This document shows positions 1 to 11,869 of a DNA stretch of 64,000 bases, one piece after another. Source of the DNA: Trichaptum fuscoviolaceum. Its lineage: Eukaryota > Basidiomycota > Agaricomycetes > Hymenochaetales > Trichaptaceae. Location: assembly GCA_910574455.1 (NCBI GenBank), contig CAJSYZ010000012.1, forward strand, positions 489,317 through 553,316, written 5' to 3'. The number at the start of each line of letters is the position of its first letter. The stretch's first letter is position 1. Below the pieces are notes generated by a model that saw nothing but the letters and a program-made list of their open reading frames with translations, was not told where the DNA came from and did no database searches. A program made the translations under genes and the position numbers.

Positions 1-104
1 TGTTACTCACGAATATCCAAGTCTTCGTTGTGTCCATCTTCACAATCCGATATGTCTTTAACATTGTTCTTCGAGTCTGTTTATGCCAGTTCAAATCTGT
101 GTCA

Positions 105-608
105 TCACTGATCTAAAGTTGAAGACTTACAACTAGATTCGCCTTTTGGCTTTCTACGTCCACGTTTGCCAGTGAGTTTGGGCACTGTTGAGCCCATCTG
201 GGTGCGTGTCTCAAGAGCCTTCGACAAGTTGTTTTCAAGCTCTACGGTCTCTAGCATCGCTGCTTCTTGGTTCTCTGCTGCAGTCACCTTCTTGCGAACC
301 TTGTCAGCTGCCTCTTGTTCTTTTGCTGCCCGTTTTTGCTCCGCAGCGAGTTTTTTCCTCTCTTTCGCAACCGCAACTTGCTGGGCCGCAGCTCTGCGGA
401 AAGCTGTCCGCTCATCCTTCTGCTTTTCCTTCTCTTCCTTCTCCTTCAATGCCTCATCCCGCCTTTCTGCCTGCCGTACTTTCCTTTTCTCTTTTTCTTC
501 CTTCTCCCGCAATATCTCCTCCTGTGTTCGTCTTGTTCTGAGTTGGTCAACAACTGCTCCGGGGTGCTTTTCCCTGTTCTTAGCCCTTGTCTGTCTTTGA
601 GTTGACAT
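105..608 (-). CDS. Lys/Glu/Arg-rich coiled-coil protein, unknown function
   Basis: Single-exon ORF of 167 residues starting at ATG 608. Almost the whole length from about residue 25 to 125 is charged heptad-like sequence with repeated Lys-Glu-Glu-Lys blocks, so a long coiled coil or single helix is expected. The C-terminus is basic (GKRGRRKPKG), which could serve nuclear or nucleic-acid binding. No enzymatic motif is visible. It lies divergently about 330 bp from the start of the Plavaka transposase, with a cluster of short repeat motifs between the two. That arrangement suggests it is part of the same transposon or repeat environment, but this is inference. The opposite strand is also open through the same stretch, and those frames look like shadows of the biased codons. 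It could also be a chance ORF in a repeat. Confidence 0.5.
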   Translation of the reverse strand: MSTQRQTRAKNREKHPGAVVDQLRTRRTQEEILREKEEKEKRKVRQAERRDEALKEKEEKEKQKDERTAFRRAAAQQVAVAKERKKLAAEQKRAAKEQEAADKVRKKVTAAENQEAAMLETVELENNLSKALETRTQMGSTVPKLTGKRGRRKPKGESSCKSSTLDQ

Positions 609-696
609 TTTGTGCAGTGTTTTGAGACTTGTATGATGATAAGATGTGTTGAAGGTGCAAGTTCAAGATCAGGGAGGCGGGGGCGTCTATCTTAGA

Positions 697-905
697 CAAG
701 TTGAAAATTTACGCCCACTACTACCGTGACTACTCTATGACTAATTTTAACTCAGGTTCAAGTTCACTGGCACTCCGAGTCCGAGTCACTGCCAGTGCTA
801 GCAGCCTGCCAGTGCCAGTGAGGCTCAGCTGTGAGTCCCAATTGTCGACATGTACTACTACTGAGGTTACATTCAAGTTGATGCCAGCGACACGGAAAAA
901 GCACG
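697..905. repeat. Cluster of short dispersed motifs before the Plavaka gene
   Basis: The stretch carries closely packed copies of GTTCAAGTTCACTGG, CTCCGAGTCCGAGTC, CTGCCAGTG (twice) and ACTACTACTGAG. The same words recur in clusters near 7.3-8.0, 10.9-11.5, 15.3-15.9, 43.3-43.6, 53.9-54.0, 58.1-58.3 and 62.7-62.8 kb. Subterminal motif arrays of this general kind are known from CACTA-type transposons; assigning this cluster to the neighbouring element is inference. Confidence 0.5.
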
Positions 906-940
906 ATCCCTTTCATTTTCCACCAACTATTTGATGCACC

Positions 941-3900
941 TTGCCCGGCTGTAGTAGGATGTTCAAGAGTCAATCTGGAAGAGCAAGACATGAATATTCA
1001 GCTCATCCGACGTCATTCTTGGCAAATTCTTCTGCCTGTGGTCATGAATATGAATCGTCACCTATTCGACCCATACGAGCTCCAAGTCCTCAACTTGAAG
1101 CTCTCCTGAGGTCGTCCGAACTTCCATCAGAGGGTCATCTTGAGAGCGGCTCTGACTCCTACGATTACGATATTTCCATGCTTACACAGGATATCTCAAT
1201 GCTCAGTATAGGCCGAGACGAGCTACTTCAAGATTTGGACAGACCTGATTCTCTGTCCCATTCTGTCACCGGAAGTGACAGTGGCCGTTCTGAAGACTTG
1301 GATTCCGACATTGGAGATTATAAGGAGAGCGAGGATAACTTGAAGGTGTATCACAGATACTTGAATGGTGCGCGCCAAATCAATTGTTCCCGGTTTACTG
1401 TAGCATTTTGACACCAAACATTGTGCAGCCACTCCATGCGATGCAGAAGGGAACTTCTTAGAATACGAAGACTCACCCGCTCCGCGAAACGAATCTGTGT
1501 CAAATGACTGGTTTCCATATTCGTGCCGAGCAGATTTTGAGCTCGCAGATTTTCTCTATCGGGAAGAGCAAATGTCTGCTGGGAACATAACAAAGCTTCT
1601 GGGAATCATGAAGGCTTATCAGCTGATTCAGGAGGCGGAGAATGTAAAATCTTGCGGATGTTCCGAATTGGATGCGACATTGTCTGACGATGACTTGGAT
1701 CTGGGTTCAACTAGTACGCTACTCGATGGAGATGCGCAAAAAATGTATAACGCCATTGATGCTACGAAAGTCGGTGATGTGTCTTGGAAATCCTTTAGTA
1801 ACTTCTACACGGACGATCATAGCCAAAAGGCAACAAACTCGAACACCGAGTCATGGAAGAGGAAAGAATATGATGTATGGTATCGGGATCCTTTGGAAGT
1901 GATCCGGAATTTGGTGGACAATCCGGCGTTGGAAGGCGAATTCGACTATGTCCCGTTTCGTGAGTATCAGCCGAAAGAGGACTCTGATGACAACAAAGAA
2001 CGAGTCTTCAGAAACTACATGTCCGGAAATTTTGCTTGGGAACAGGCTGTAAGTCATGAATCATGCAGCATTCGAAGTTGGAGGAAGTGTACTGATTATC
2101 CTTGACTTAGAACAAAATCTACGCCGAAGATAAAGCAGTTCATGGGTCCATGTTCGTTCCGGTAATTTTAGGGAGTGACAAGACAACAGTTTCCGTTGGA
2201 ACTGGCAACAACGAATATTATCCGTTATATCTCTCAATAGGAAATGTATCTAACAAGGCCCGGTGGTCCCAAAAGTTGAATACAGTCCAGCTCGTAGCAT
2301 TTCTAGCAATACCAAAGAGTGTGTGTCAAAAACTGAGCTATCCATTTGTGTTCTGATGCTTTGCAGCTGAACGGCAGTACGAAAAGTCGGATGAATTCCG
2401 CTGCTTTCGACATCAAGTCTTTCATTCATCTATATCGAGAATCTTGAGACCACTGAAGAGCGCAATGTCCATAAACAACGAACAAACCATTTTCCGGTGC
2501 CCTGATGGTCACTTGCGTAGGTCGGTTCTCGGACTCGGCTCGTATATAGCCGATTATCCGGAACAGGTGAGTCTATGCGCAATATGCACTGGATGGTGCT
2601 GCAAGTAAGTATTGTCCTTTCCAAAAATCACATCCGACTTGAGTTCGAGGAAATGGCTTAATGCGGCTACTATATAGATGTACAGCACCTCACAAGAACC
2701 TAGATAATCCGGAATTTGTTACAAATCCTCGAACAAAAGAGCTGCACGAACAATTGATAGAACAGGTGGATGACAATAGCATAAGTAGAGCCACAATTCG
2801 TAAGGAGTATGGGTTCCACCAAGATATCGTCGTATGTGTTCCAACTTCAAGTTGTCCATTAGATGCACTTACCGCAACTTGAACTATGTCCCGTAGCCCT
2901 TCACCAATGATTTTCCGCGTGCAGATATATGTGATCTCATTTCTCCAGACTTACTGCACCAAATCATCAAAGGCGTGTTCAAGGATCATCTTGTCGAGTG
3001 GATTTGCCAGAGCATGACCACAACAGAGCTGGATATTGTGGATAAAAGGTACTATTCCCTTACAAGTCGTGTGAATACCATTGCTAACTTTCACGTAGAA
3101 TCAGAGTTGCTGCTCCTTTTCCCGGACTTCGCAGATTTCCCGAAGGTCGAGGCTTCAAGCAATGGACAGGTATTGATTCAAAGGCACTTATGAAAGTATG
3201 TGGTATTTTCATCATGATCTTGTTTGAGGTGGTGGTTTGCTGATATCTGATGCAATCCGCTTACTAGGTGTATCTTCCGGCTATTGTGGGCATTGTACAT
3301 GATGATATAGTTCACGCATTGAGTGCATTTCTGGACTTCTGTTACCTTGTGCGTCGGTACACGATTACAGCCTCAACTCTTGATCAGATTAAAGCCTCTC
3401 TGGATCACTATCATCAATATCGCAAAATATTCATAGCTAAGGGCATCCGGGATAACTTCTCACTTCCACGACAGCATGCCATGATTCACTATCCTACAAT
3501 GATCCCTCTCTTCGCTGCACCAAGCGGGCTGTGCTCATCAATCACAGAGAATAAACACATTTACGCGGTCAAGGAAACGTGGCGACGCTCAAACAGAAAT
3601 GATCCTTTGGGTCAGATGATCACAGCAAACCAACGTCTCAGTAAACTTATTGCATCGAGGGCAGACTTCAAGAGGCGTGGAATGCTGGAAAGTCCTCTGG
3701 CTGAGGCTTCATGGAGAGCTTTGCAAGATGTTCTGCGCAGGAATATGTCAGAGTCAGAGACAGATGACGCTGAGAGGACCCAAATTCGGAAGGAGCAGAT
3801 GCACCATCATGATACACCCGTAGCTGGCGCAGCTGATGATACAGAGGACTTCTTCGATGACATTGTGGGCAATAATGAACTCAACAAAATTGCAGACCTG

Positions 3901-4866
3901 GAAGATCCCGAAAACGTAGTGTATGGGCCACATCATCTTGCGGTTCATGGCATACTACATGCTGAACGCCAGATCCGCTTGGGTGGCAGAAATGACCCTT
4001 TGAGCTTGATCTTAATGGCTTCCAAGCAACGTGGGTATTACTTGGTAACCCATGCTTTGGTGTTGCACATCTGACTTCTTTGTTGTCATCCTTGCAGAGT
4101 CCAGTAAGGTGTATCCTAAACAGCTCAACACGCTTGCGGCGATAAAAGGTCATCCAGAGCTCCGACAGCTCCGACAGCTCATAAAAAAATACTTATTCAA
4201 CAAGTACGAGAATCACATCTCCAACTCAAGGGGCTCCTCTGGCAGAGCCCAACCAGCAGTTGAATTGGACACAAGCAATGACTTTTCAATATTCCATTCA
4301 GCCACTGCTTTCTTTGCCTACCATGGCGAATCGATCCCTATAGAACAAGCAATGAGGGAGGCGATCAGGTCCAATCCCTCTTGGCGCGGAAAAGCAAGAC
4401 GTGATGCAGTCCTTGTTCAAGTTAGCTCCTGCATAAAGGGGTTTGCAGGAATGAGAGTTGCCCGGGTTATGCTTCTTTTTTCCTTCACCGCTAAAGGGGA
4501 ACGTCAGGACTGCGCTCTCGTCCAATTTTTCAAGCGTGTTGGAGATTCACCCGACCTGAAAACAAGAATGTAGATAGTCGAACCGGAGTATGAGTTAGAG
4601 AGCTCTACCACCTGTGTCGGATGCTGTACTGGAGTGAATGTCAGTGGCAGATGTCGCTATCACCGCGACTGCAAGGCTCCGAAGCAATCTGTGATAGATG
4701 TAGGGGACATCCTCCGTTTGGCCCACCTCCTGGGGGTTCCGAAGGGTATGAATGTCCTCCAAAGTCATTGACACCTGAGGAGACCCTGGATTTTTATGAT
4801 AGATTCTATGTTAACCGATTTGCTGACATGCACATGCACCAAACACTGTACGAAGCTAGACAATAA
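941..4866 (+). pseudogene. Plavaka family transposase, nearly intact
   Basis: Exons joined by introns 1368-1428, 2049-2110, 2319-2366, 2605-2677, 2832-2896, 3059-3098, 3195-3267 and 4031-4097 give a continuous transposase. It begins with a C2H2 finger (Cys-Thr-Leu-Pro-Gly-Cys, two His about 12 residues on). Family landmarks follow in order: NDWFPYSCRADFELADFLYR, YDVWYRDPLEVI, GSMFVPVILGSDKTTVSVG, NEYYPLYLSIGNV, CPDGHLRR, YIADYPEQ, RRFPEGRGFKQWTG, HYPTMIPLF and DCALVQFFKRVGDSP. TAG at 4571-4573 falls where family members have Trp before VEPEYE. The same frame then continues with a recognisable tail to about 4789 (DVGDILRLAHLLGVPKG). The last segment, FYVNRFADMH, lies in another frame, so there is also a small frameshift near 4745-4775. 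The 5' start codon is unclear because an in-frame stop lies just before the finger. The transposase is probably inactive or C-terminally truncated. Confidence 0.85.
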
Positions 4867-5099
4867 TTACTAAGTTAAACTCTTCCGTTAGCACATTCAA
4901 GTTGCCACATAGTACTACAAAGTGTATTGAGACTTGTTGTACAGTTTACATTGCCAGAGCCAGCGGCGACGACATCATGGTATTCATTGTTCGAGGTAAT
5001 ATAATTATCAACAAATCTCAAAGCAACAAAAGGAGAAACTGGAGATGCAAGCATACTGTGTCCATTGTCAACCCACCACCTACGAGAGGGCTAATTCGG

Positions 5100-7218
5100 C
5101 TAGTAGTTGAGGCGACCTTGAGGACTTGAAGGCTTGGAGTCATCCTTTGACTTTATCGCCAATTCTAAATAATTGCGATACCCTAGAACTTCTTTAATAT
5201 CAATTTTCATCGCGATGCCCTTCGGGGTTTGTCTATCAAATGACGAGCACACCGCCTCCATCAGATACATTTGGTATCTGTGCATGTCCGCCTCCTGCAA
5301 GAAAGTTGTTCGAGTCGTCTGGCTATCTAAGGACCCTGCTGACGTCGATGCTGCCGTGTCCTGTCTTTCCTTCCCCTTGCCCTTCAAGTTCGTATGATAG
5401 GCCTCCAATTCGTCCTTGTTATAGGCTGCTAACATATCAATAGAATCAAGGACAGCATCAGTCGACTCCTGCCCTTGATGTATGATCTTGTTTAAGAGCC
5501 CTTTTATGACCACGCCTTTCCCATTGTGCATGACGACATCGAAAAGACCCTTTGTGGAGGCAATTTGCAACCATCTCTTGACAATCCTAAGCACTCCTAT
5601 CAATCTCCTCTGAAGATAATCCAATTCCTGGAAGCAATATTGAATCTTGTCAGCAGAATTATCTGCCAAAATTGCTGCTTCGGCGTCTTCCAAAAGCTCC
5701 AGAATATCTCTTGCCTTGAAAATAATTGCATAGTCGTTGGAGGTAACAGCAAATGCATCCCTCCTCTGGAAGAATGCGTCATGAATATTGCACAGATTAA
5801 TCGCCATTTCCCAAGATTTCTGCGTGTTGTCAAACTGTAGTAGCGTTTGATTGACCTCAGTTTGCTGGGGCTGAAAATGAAGCTGTCTAACCGCAGGCGT
5901 ATTGTATTTCGATTGCAAACTCCCTGCTTCCGATATCGGTTGATAGAATGGCCTCAATGTCAGGGGCCGAAGATTGGGACGACGATTGGAAGGCTGAGAT
6001 TGAGCCACGAAAATCTTAGAGATGTCGACTGACATTCTTTGGAGATCGGCGTCAATGATTGCGATGAGTTCGTAGATTACGTCGTAGTAGGCCTGGAAGA
6101 GCGGTATGAAGAATTGGAAAGCCTTAAGATCTTCGGCATCCGTATCGTATGAGTTCAATACTGCGAAAAACTCTTCTGCCTTCTCTTCTCTATAATGTCC
6201 ATATTGAGATAGCAGTTCTCTAAGACCTTCCGAGCCGTTGCGAGAATGAAGTCGGTAGTATTTATTCATGATTTTCTGAAACGCGTCATCGTTCACCTCG
6301 AAGTAGTAGGAACCGAAGGGATCTTCAGTGCTCCGTCTGTCAAGGCATTCCTGTATGTCCGGATTTTTGAACCCAAGGACAATTGCGGAGGATTCCATGA
6401 AGAAGAACCTTAGACTATCCAAGGTCTTCCTTACTCTAACAGCGTCGCCTGCTGCCCGTGACTAACAAGCGTAGGTTATTAGACGTTCTTTTTCGAAACA
6501 TGATCCTATTACTTACCCCAGCAACATTACTAGTCAAGAGATCGACATAAGAAGATATCTTGCAAAGAGTTTTGTTCATCGTATCAACCTGACCCTCCAA
6601 ACTCGCAATCCTATCATCCGATGAAAGGCCTGGATGGCCTGAAGTCGAGCGAACCGACTCGTTGCCTTCTATGCCAGTGTGCGATGCACTTTGTGCCATA
6701 TTTTTAAGCAGTTCACCTATAGTATCTCCGCAATCTCCGCCAGTAGGTGTTTGGACAAAACTGCCAGGTCCCGTGATGCGACTCACTGGCAGGCTCACAT
6801 TATCGGTCAGTGATGATGGTGGCCTTGATGGTGGTGGAACAGATACCGGGAACGGTGCCCGATGACTCAGCGTTCCGTCCTCCTTCTCAACTTTACGCCT
6901 TTTGCTGTCACTGGCAGGAGTACCTTCAGGTTCATTGTGATGGTGGCTACTAGGACTCCGAGTTGAAATGCGATCTTGAAGACGTTGGCTACCATGACTC
7001 AGATTTGAAGGGCCGGCAGAAATGCGATCTTCAAGAGGTCGGCTATTAGGACTCGGACTTGCAGGGCTGGGGAAAATGCGTTTTTGAAGAGAGCCATGAC
7101 TCCCAGCTGAAGGGTTGTTCGAAGATGTATGTGCGTACGTTATACCCCGGTCTGGAAATTGCGACCAGTCGCGCGGTTGGTGCCGCCCGTTGCCTCGACC
7201 TCCATGATTTGATTTCAC
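5100..7218 (-). CDS. Unknown protein, disordered N-terminus and helical C-terminal region
   Basis: Two exons, 7218-6517 and 6461-5100, are joined by a 55-bp intron with GTAAGT donor and TTGTTAG acceptor; frame is kept. About 687 residues. Residues 1-170 are Ser/Pro-rich and include a basic KRRKVEK stretch that may be a nuclear localisation signal, followed by a short predicted coiled coil (SLEGQVDTMNKTLCKISSYV). The rest is mixed alpha-helical without a motif I recognise. The first visible codon is GTG. The frame stays open upstream to about 7283, where a TAA separates it from another in-frame stretch starting at ATG 7353. The true start therefore needs either an intron removing that TAA or an upstream exon. 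Its position between a Plavaka element and a motif cluster makes a transposon-linked origin possible. Confidence 0.65.
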
Positions 7219-7287
7219 CCGCGGGGCAGATGTGTGTCTCTCAACTGTCTCCGAGTCATGATCGTACCATTTCCTTTTATCTACAAT

Positions 7288-7990
7288 TTAGCTATTGTCA
7301 GAACCAACAAGGGGGTTCGACTCAAACTCAGGCTCACTGGACATTTTGGACATTTTGAACAAAACTGTGACTTGAAGCCTGATAGGAGGTTGTTTTGCTT
7401 TCTCCAACAGCTTCAAAATGGAGTTAAAACTGGTGCAATAGTATAGTAGCTGTGAGCCTACCAACTCCGAGTCGTCGGAACCGAATAGTAGTATCTTGAA
7501 CTTCGGTTCAAATTTAGAGATCAAGTTGCCAGTATACTAGTAGTAGTAGATAGTACTACTCAGGCTACAACTTGAAGTTTGAAGATCTCAGTCAGCGGAT
7601 GAAGTTGAACTAGGAGACTGGTTGACTCACCGCCAGCCTGAGTACCGCCAGTGGCAGCCTCTGAACTAAAATTTAGGTGGCAGGGACTTCGACTTTAAGG
7701 TGAGAGGGCTTCAAGCTGTTGAAAAGAACAACCTTGAGTACTACTAGAGTACAGTACTACAGAGTATAGTAGACAAAGACACGATATGTCGATGCCACTG
7801 GCAGGGCATGGGGTAGTCAGGCTACTAAATGCGGAACTTGAATCTGAACTTGAAGCCAGACTTCTCAGGCTCACGCCACTCAGCCAGTTCAAGTTGAACC
7901 GTGACGTCTTTCCTGGCACTGCATTCTTCAAGTTTCCCATTTCGTCCCAATACTATGATAGTACTACCTATTCATCTTGAACTCGAAAGC
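7288..7990. repeat. Dense cluster of dispersed short motifs
   Basis: Around 700 bp packed with variants of GAACTTGAATCTGAACTTGAA, CTCCGAGTCG, CCACTGGCAGG, CGCCAGTGGCAG and AGTACTACTAGAGTAC. No convincing gene is present. It abuts the 5' end of the protease-like gene, and a matching cluster follows that gene at 10920-11470. Confidence 0.6.
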
Positions 7991-8023
7991 ACAACAGCAA
8001 CGACTTCAACTTGAATCAGCATC

Positions 8024-10951
8024 ATGCTGGCATCATCCAAGCCATCGCGTAGAAATCCGATTCCGCGTGAGTCCTACAGCTTTCTACTACGTTCTCCTAT
8101 ACCGGCAGCAATGATTAATGAGATATCCAGCTTCGCCAAGGGAAGGCTTTGATTTGATAGAATTGTCTCGGCAGATCACGGGCTTTCACCCATCCAACGA
8201 GGAAAATAGTATTCAATCTGCAAGGCAGAGACTAGAAGGTGTCATCGATGGCATATGGCCAGGTGAGTCCTACTTGCTCCTTCGCCGGTAGTCCTGCTTT
8301 GTTGACTACTTCTACTCGTGGTAGAGAATCAGAGTCTGAGCGGATCAATAGTGCCTCGTAGAACCCCTCGGATGCCAACAAACACTCACACTGGCATGTC
8401 GACTCGCGAAGTTGACACTGTCCGACCTGGCAGTACTTCCCCAACTCAGGCGCCTACCGTCGTACTGGCTCACTGTACACTGGCACCAAATCGCGCCACA
8501 CGAAGGGAAACTATCTCGCCTTTAGAACAGGAGGAATATTACTATGGCCTGGAGGGGGCTCCTCGCCTGGTCGGGCGCACCGGCGGCGACTGGGAACGGA
8601 CTAACATGTGGAAATGCGTAGGGGTTGTGGGTGATCACCGCATTACTGAGTTCTGGGATGCAGACTTGTTCCCAAAAATATTGCCGATATTCAAGGCACT
8701 ATATCTTGAGGGGCACGGAAAGGCGAACCTATTTGAGGTTAACCGCGTTGGCCTCAAACGCCCTGCCAGTGTGGGCATTAGACACGAGTTGCTCGCTGAA
8801 AATGAGTGGCCCGTCGTTGTTATGATCGGAGTTGATACGGAGCCCAGTCTCCACCCTAAAGTGGGATGCTGGGCTGCGGAGAGGGTGAAGGACATACTAT
8901 GGGAGCTCGCAATTTATGATGTCGAGGTCGAGATTAGGGAACGACATATCAAACTGGCTTCCGGCGATAACACAGATGGCCCTGCTAATATGAAGCGTAA
9001 CCGTACTCAGGCTGGTGACGATGACGTTCCTGAGGCTGTCGATGGCAATCACCACCTAAAGCGCCCTAGACCATCTTTCACTCCGTCTGCCCCCGGTCAG
9101 AGCATCAACGACCCTCATAGTGACTCTGACGCCGCTCACGGTGTTCAAGGCCAAGGCTGGCCTACAGGATCGAAAAATATCTCGTCCACTCCCGCCAGCC
9201 GCTCCCGCCTGATCCGAGCAAGCCCTATGGTTCTTGAGCCACGTATAATGGGCAACTATAAAGATTGCCATACCGCCAACACGTACTTACAGCGCCTTGC
9301 TGCGCCTTTCACCACATGTGTTGGGATATGCCTTGGCATCACTGAGACCAGGGGCAAAACGCAGTATGACAGCTATTCAACCGGGTCACTGTTTGGGATT
9401 AAGATACAAAACGAGGAGCCCATCTTATATGCCCTCGGTTGTCGACATGGCACCATTCCATTTAATTTACAGTTCTATCTTCATCCGCAGCCTGAGGATT
9501 CTGAAAGCAACTTGGAGGATGCCAGCTTGAAGAAAGGCAAGAAATGCAATAAGAAGGGCAAGAAGGGCGTCAAAGGGAACAAGAAGGGCAACAAAAGATC
9601 GAAAGGCACTGGCAAGAACTATAAAATCACGGAAGTCTCTCAGTACATCGACTACAAACATGACGAGAACTCGAATTATAAGGCCTATGTTTCGCTGTTC
9701 ACGCCTGAGAAGCTGGCTGACCACTTACGAATGATGGAACGCGAGTTGGAAAAGCAGAGGAAAGAATACGATCTTCTCGTGGATAAGAAGATCATAAAAG
9801 ATCAGGTTGTAAAGAAGGAAGTCCAAAAGGAATGCGATGACGCGACAGCTTTCTTCAACAAGGTCAAGGGATGCGAATTGAATGTCCAGTGTATGGAGCA
9901 GTTTGGATATGTCGAATTCTCTCCGGGAAGGTTCAATCGGTTTAATAATAAACATGACGCGAAGAAGCCGAGGACTAGCAAGCACCCCTATGCATCGGAC
10001 TGGGCGTTGATCAGGATTTGTGACGACCGTCTCCCATCTGACATGACTACTCTCTGCAAGCAGCATGGGAAGGGGCAATTTTGGAATTATGCAGACTTGA
10101 GAAGGTATGAACCAAAGAGCATGTGTGGTTCAGCTGCTTTCGACGACATTCTGGAGTTCATGGGATGGAAGGAAGGCACTCAAGTATATGATGGTCTGGT
10201 GCATATCAAAGATTTCACGAAACCGCGCGACATCTACAGCCGTCTTTATCAAGAAGAAACGGACGAACAAGCGATTACAGATAAGCAGCTCCATAGAGCA
10301 CTAGCGAATGATGGCACAAAGGTTGTATCCTCGAAGCTTGAAACAAGACGGGTATATAAGTTTGGTTGGACAACTGGCCACACAGTGGGCGTTTATAACA
10401 ATCTCACTTCCTACTGGGTCGATCTTACACTAGAATATGATGTCACATTCTCCGGTAAAGGCAAACGTCGCAAAGCCTGTGGAATCAAAGAAGGTGTAAA
10501 GAGCGTCGAGAGTTGCTGGCAGGCGGTCCTGCAATTTCCACCCGGCAAGCACTTCGGTGGTCGTAGCCATATATTTGGAGACCAAGGTGATTCCGGAAGC
10601 TTGGTCATCGACCAGGATGCCAACGCACTTGGTACAATCACCTTTGTTACGACTTCGACCGAATGGCAACACGATGGGTTCACTTACGGAGTCCCTATTT
10701 GGCAACAATTGTCGGAGATGCGCACCTCCGGTTACGGTGATATTCATTTCGGATTCGAATCACAAAAGGATGATGCAGTGATGTCGGAACTTGCGGAATA
10801 TCATCCACAGATTAAGGTAACTAGGGCTAACAAGGGCTCGAGTACATGGAAAGCGTGGTTTAATGAGGAGCACCACAAGGTTGAGCGGGAACGAGCAGCA
10901 TTGGAACCTTTTAATTCACTTAAACCGCAGACTCGGAGTCAGACGAAGTAG
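8024..10951 (+). CDS. Large protein with trypsin-like (PA clan) serine protease core
   Basis: Three exons: 8024-8066, 8131-8262 and 8325-10951, with introns of 64 and 62 bp that both begin GTGAGT. The lengths sum to 2802 nt, or 933 residues. The N-terminal part contains EEYYYGLEGAPRLVGR and a globular segment to about residue 215, followed by a low-complexity linker with basic KRPR. The protease core carries candidate catalytic residues in the right order: His in LGCRHG, Asp in SDWALIRI and Ser in GDQGDSGSLV (about residue 815). Between His and Asp lies an insert of Lys/Gly repeats (KKGKKCNKKGKKG) and a coiled segment. There is no signal peptide, so it should act inside the cell. I recall uncharacterised fungal proteins with the same YYYGL and CRH...GDSGS arrangement, but no function. 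Substrate unknown. The frame is open throughout. Confidence 0.8.
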
Positions 10952-11470
10952 CCTGCCAGTGAGGACTCAGGCTTGTACTCATACTATTTCTAACTGTTTT
11001 CTTTTCGTAGTATTACCTCATACCAGTGCATACCACTAGTATTCAAGTTGTGTCTTTGTATTTTTGTCTCCTGTTCTGTGTTCGTCGACCTTATACTTGT
11101 GTTTTCTGTGCATCGGTATTCAAGTTGTTGTATGACTGTATGTAAATAAAAAACGATATGAATTGTTTACTAACTATTCCGAGTCGGACTTGGACTCACT
11201 GGCACCAGTGATGCTCTAATTACTGCTTGATAAATTCACGACTGGCTCGAATCCGGGTCTACCAACCTGAAGACCGAACATCGTTACGGGTCACTGTTCG
11301 GCAACTTGAACTTTTGAGCTGAACTTGAAGTCCCACGACTCGGTCTCAGGCTCAGACTCGGAAGTTCTTCCGACTCGGAGGTCAGCTTGAAGTCGGAAAC
11401 TACTAGTACTAGTAAACTAAGCCTGAGGGGCGAAGGTCGGTCCGGCTACTACTACAACTGCTCTGCTCGA
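10920..11470. repeat. Dense cluster of dispersed short motifs after the protease-like gene
   Basis: The cluster begins inside the last codons of the protease-like gene (GACTCGGAGTCAG) and continues with GCCTGCCAGTGAGG, TTCCGAGTCGGACTTGG, CACTGGCACCAGTG, GCAACTTGAACTTTTGAG and a run of CTACTAGTACTAGTA. It mirrors in content the cluster upstream of the gene. Confidence 0.6.
11145..11150 (+). terminator. AATAAA polyadenylation signal candidate
   Basis: AATAAA lies 194 bp beyond the stop codon of the protease-like gene in an AT-rich stretch. It is the only good match in the 3' flank. Confidence 0.4.
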
Positions 11471-11869
11471 CAACTATTAGGTATAATAATTTTAATGGAA
11501 TGACCGGTTGTTATTCTCGGGATGTTCTAGGTCAGAGGGAACTGGACGGCTTGACTTATGCTATTGCCTTCTGGCAGACGACGGAGGAGCTGGATCAAAT
11601 GGGCTTTGCGACCAACCTTGATTCAAAGACAGACACGCAACTTGGTAGTATTGTTTTCCCAACTCCGAGTCAGCAAGAGCCCGACGTGGACATCGCCGCT
11701 CGCCTTTTCCCAGACTGAGCCCCTTCCTCAACTCCCCCACCATGCGCACAAACTCTCTCATCTCATCCTCTTGCACTACCTTGAGGCTTGTCATTTTCTT
11801 CAACCTTGGCGCTGTCTCCTTCACATATGACATCTTCCATGCGCTGCTCTCCTGCACTTTGTACTAAAT

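Larger units (their letters stand above)
697..5000 (+). mobile_element. Plavaka-type DNA transposon, near complete, ends not defined
   Basis: The core is the multi-exon transposase at 941-4866. The left flank is the motif cluster at 697-905. On the right, a shorter stretch with CATTCAAGTTGCC and TAGTACTACAAAG lies near 4890-4915. I could not find convincing terminal inverted repeats or a target-site duplication, so the limits given are only approximate. Plavaka transposons are a known basidiomycete class of cut-and-paste elements. The element looks young, because the transposase reads through nine plausible introns with only two lesions, both near its end. Confidence 0.6.

Noticed and set aside
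166..600. Plus-strand ORFs opposite the coiled-coil gene
   Set aside because: Ser/Phe-rich translation is the mirror of Glu/Lys codons on the other strand; no independent motif.
11240..11265. tRNA gene suggested by GGCTCGAATCC
   Set aside because: No A box at the right distance and no acceptor stem or cloverleaf; the match lies in the motif cluster.
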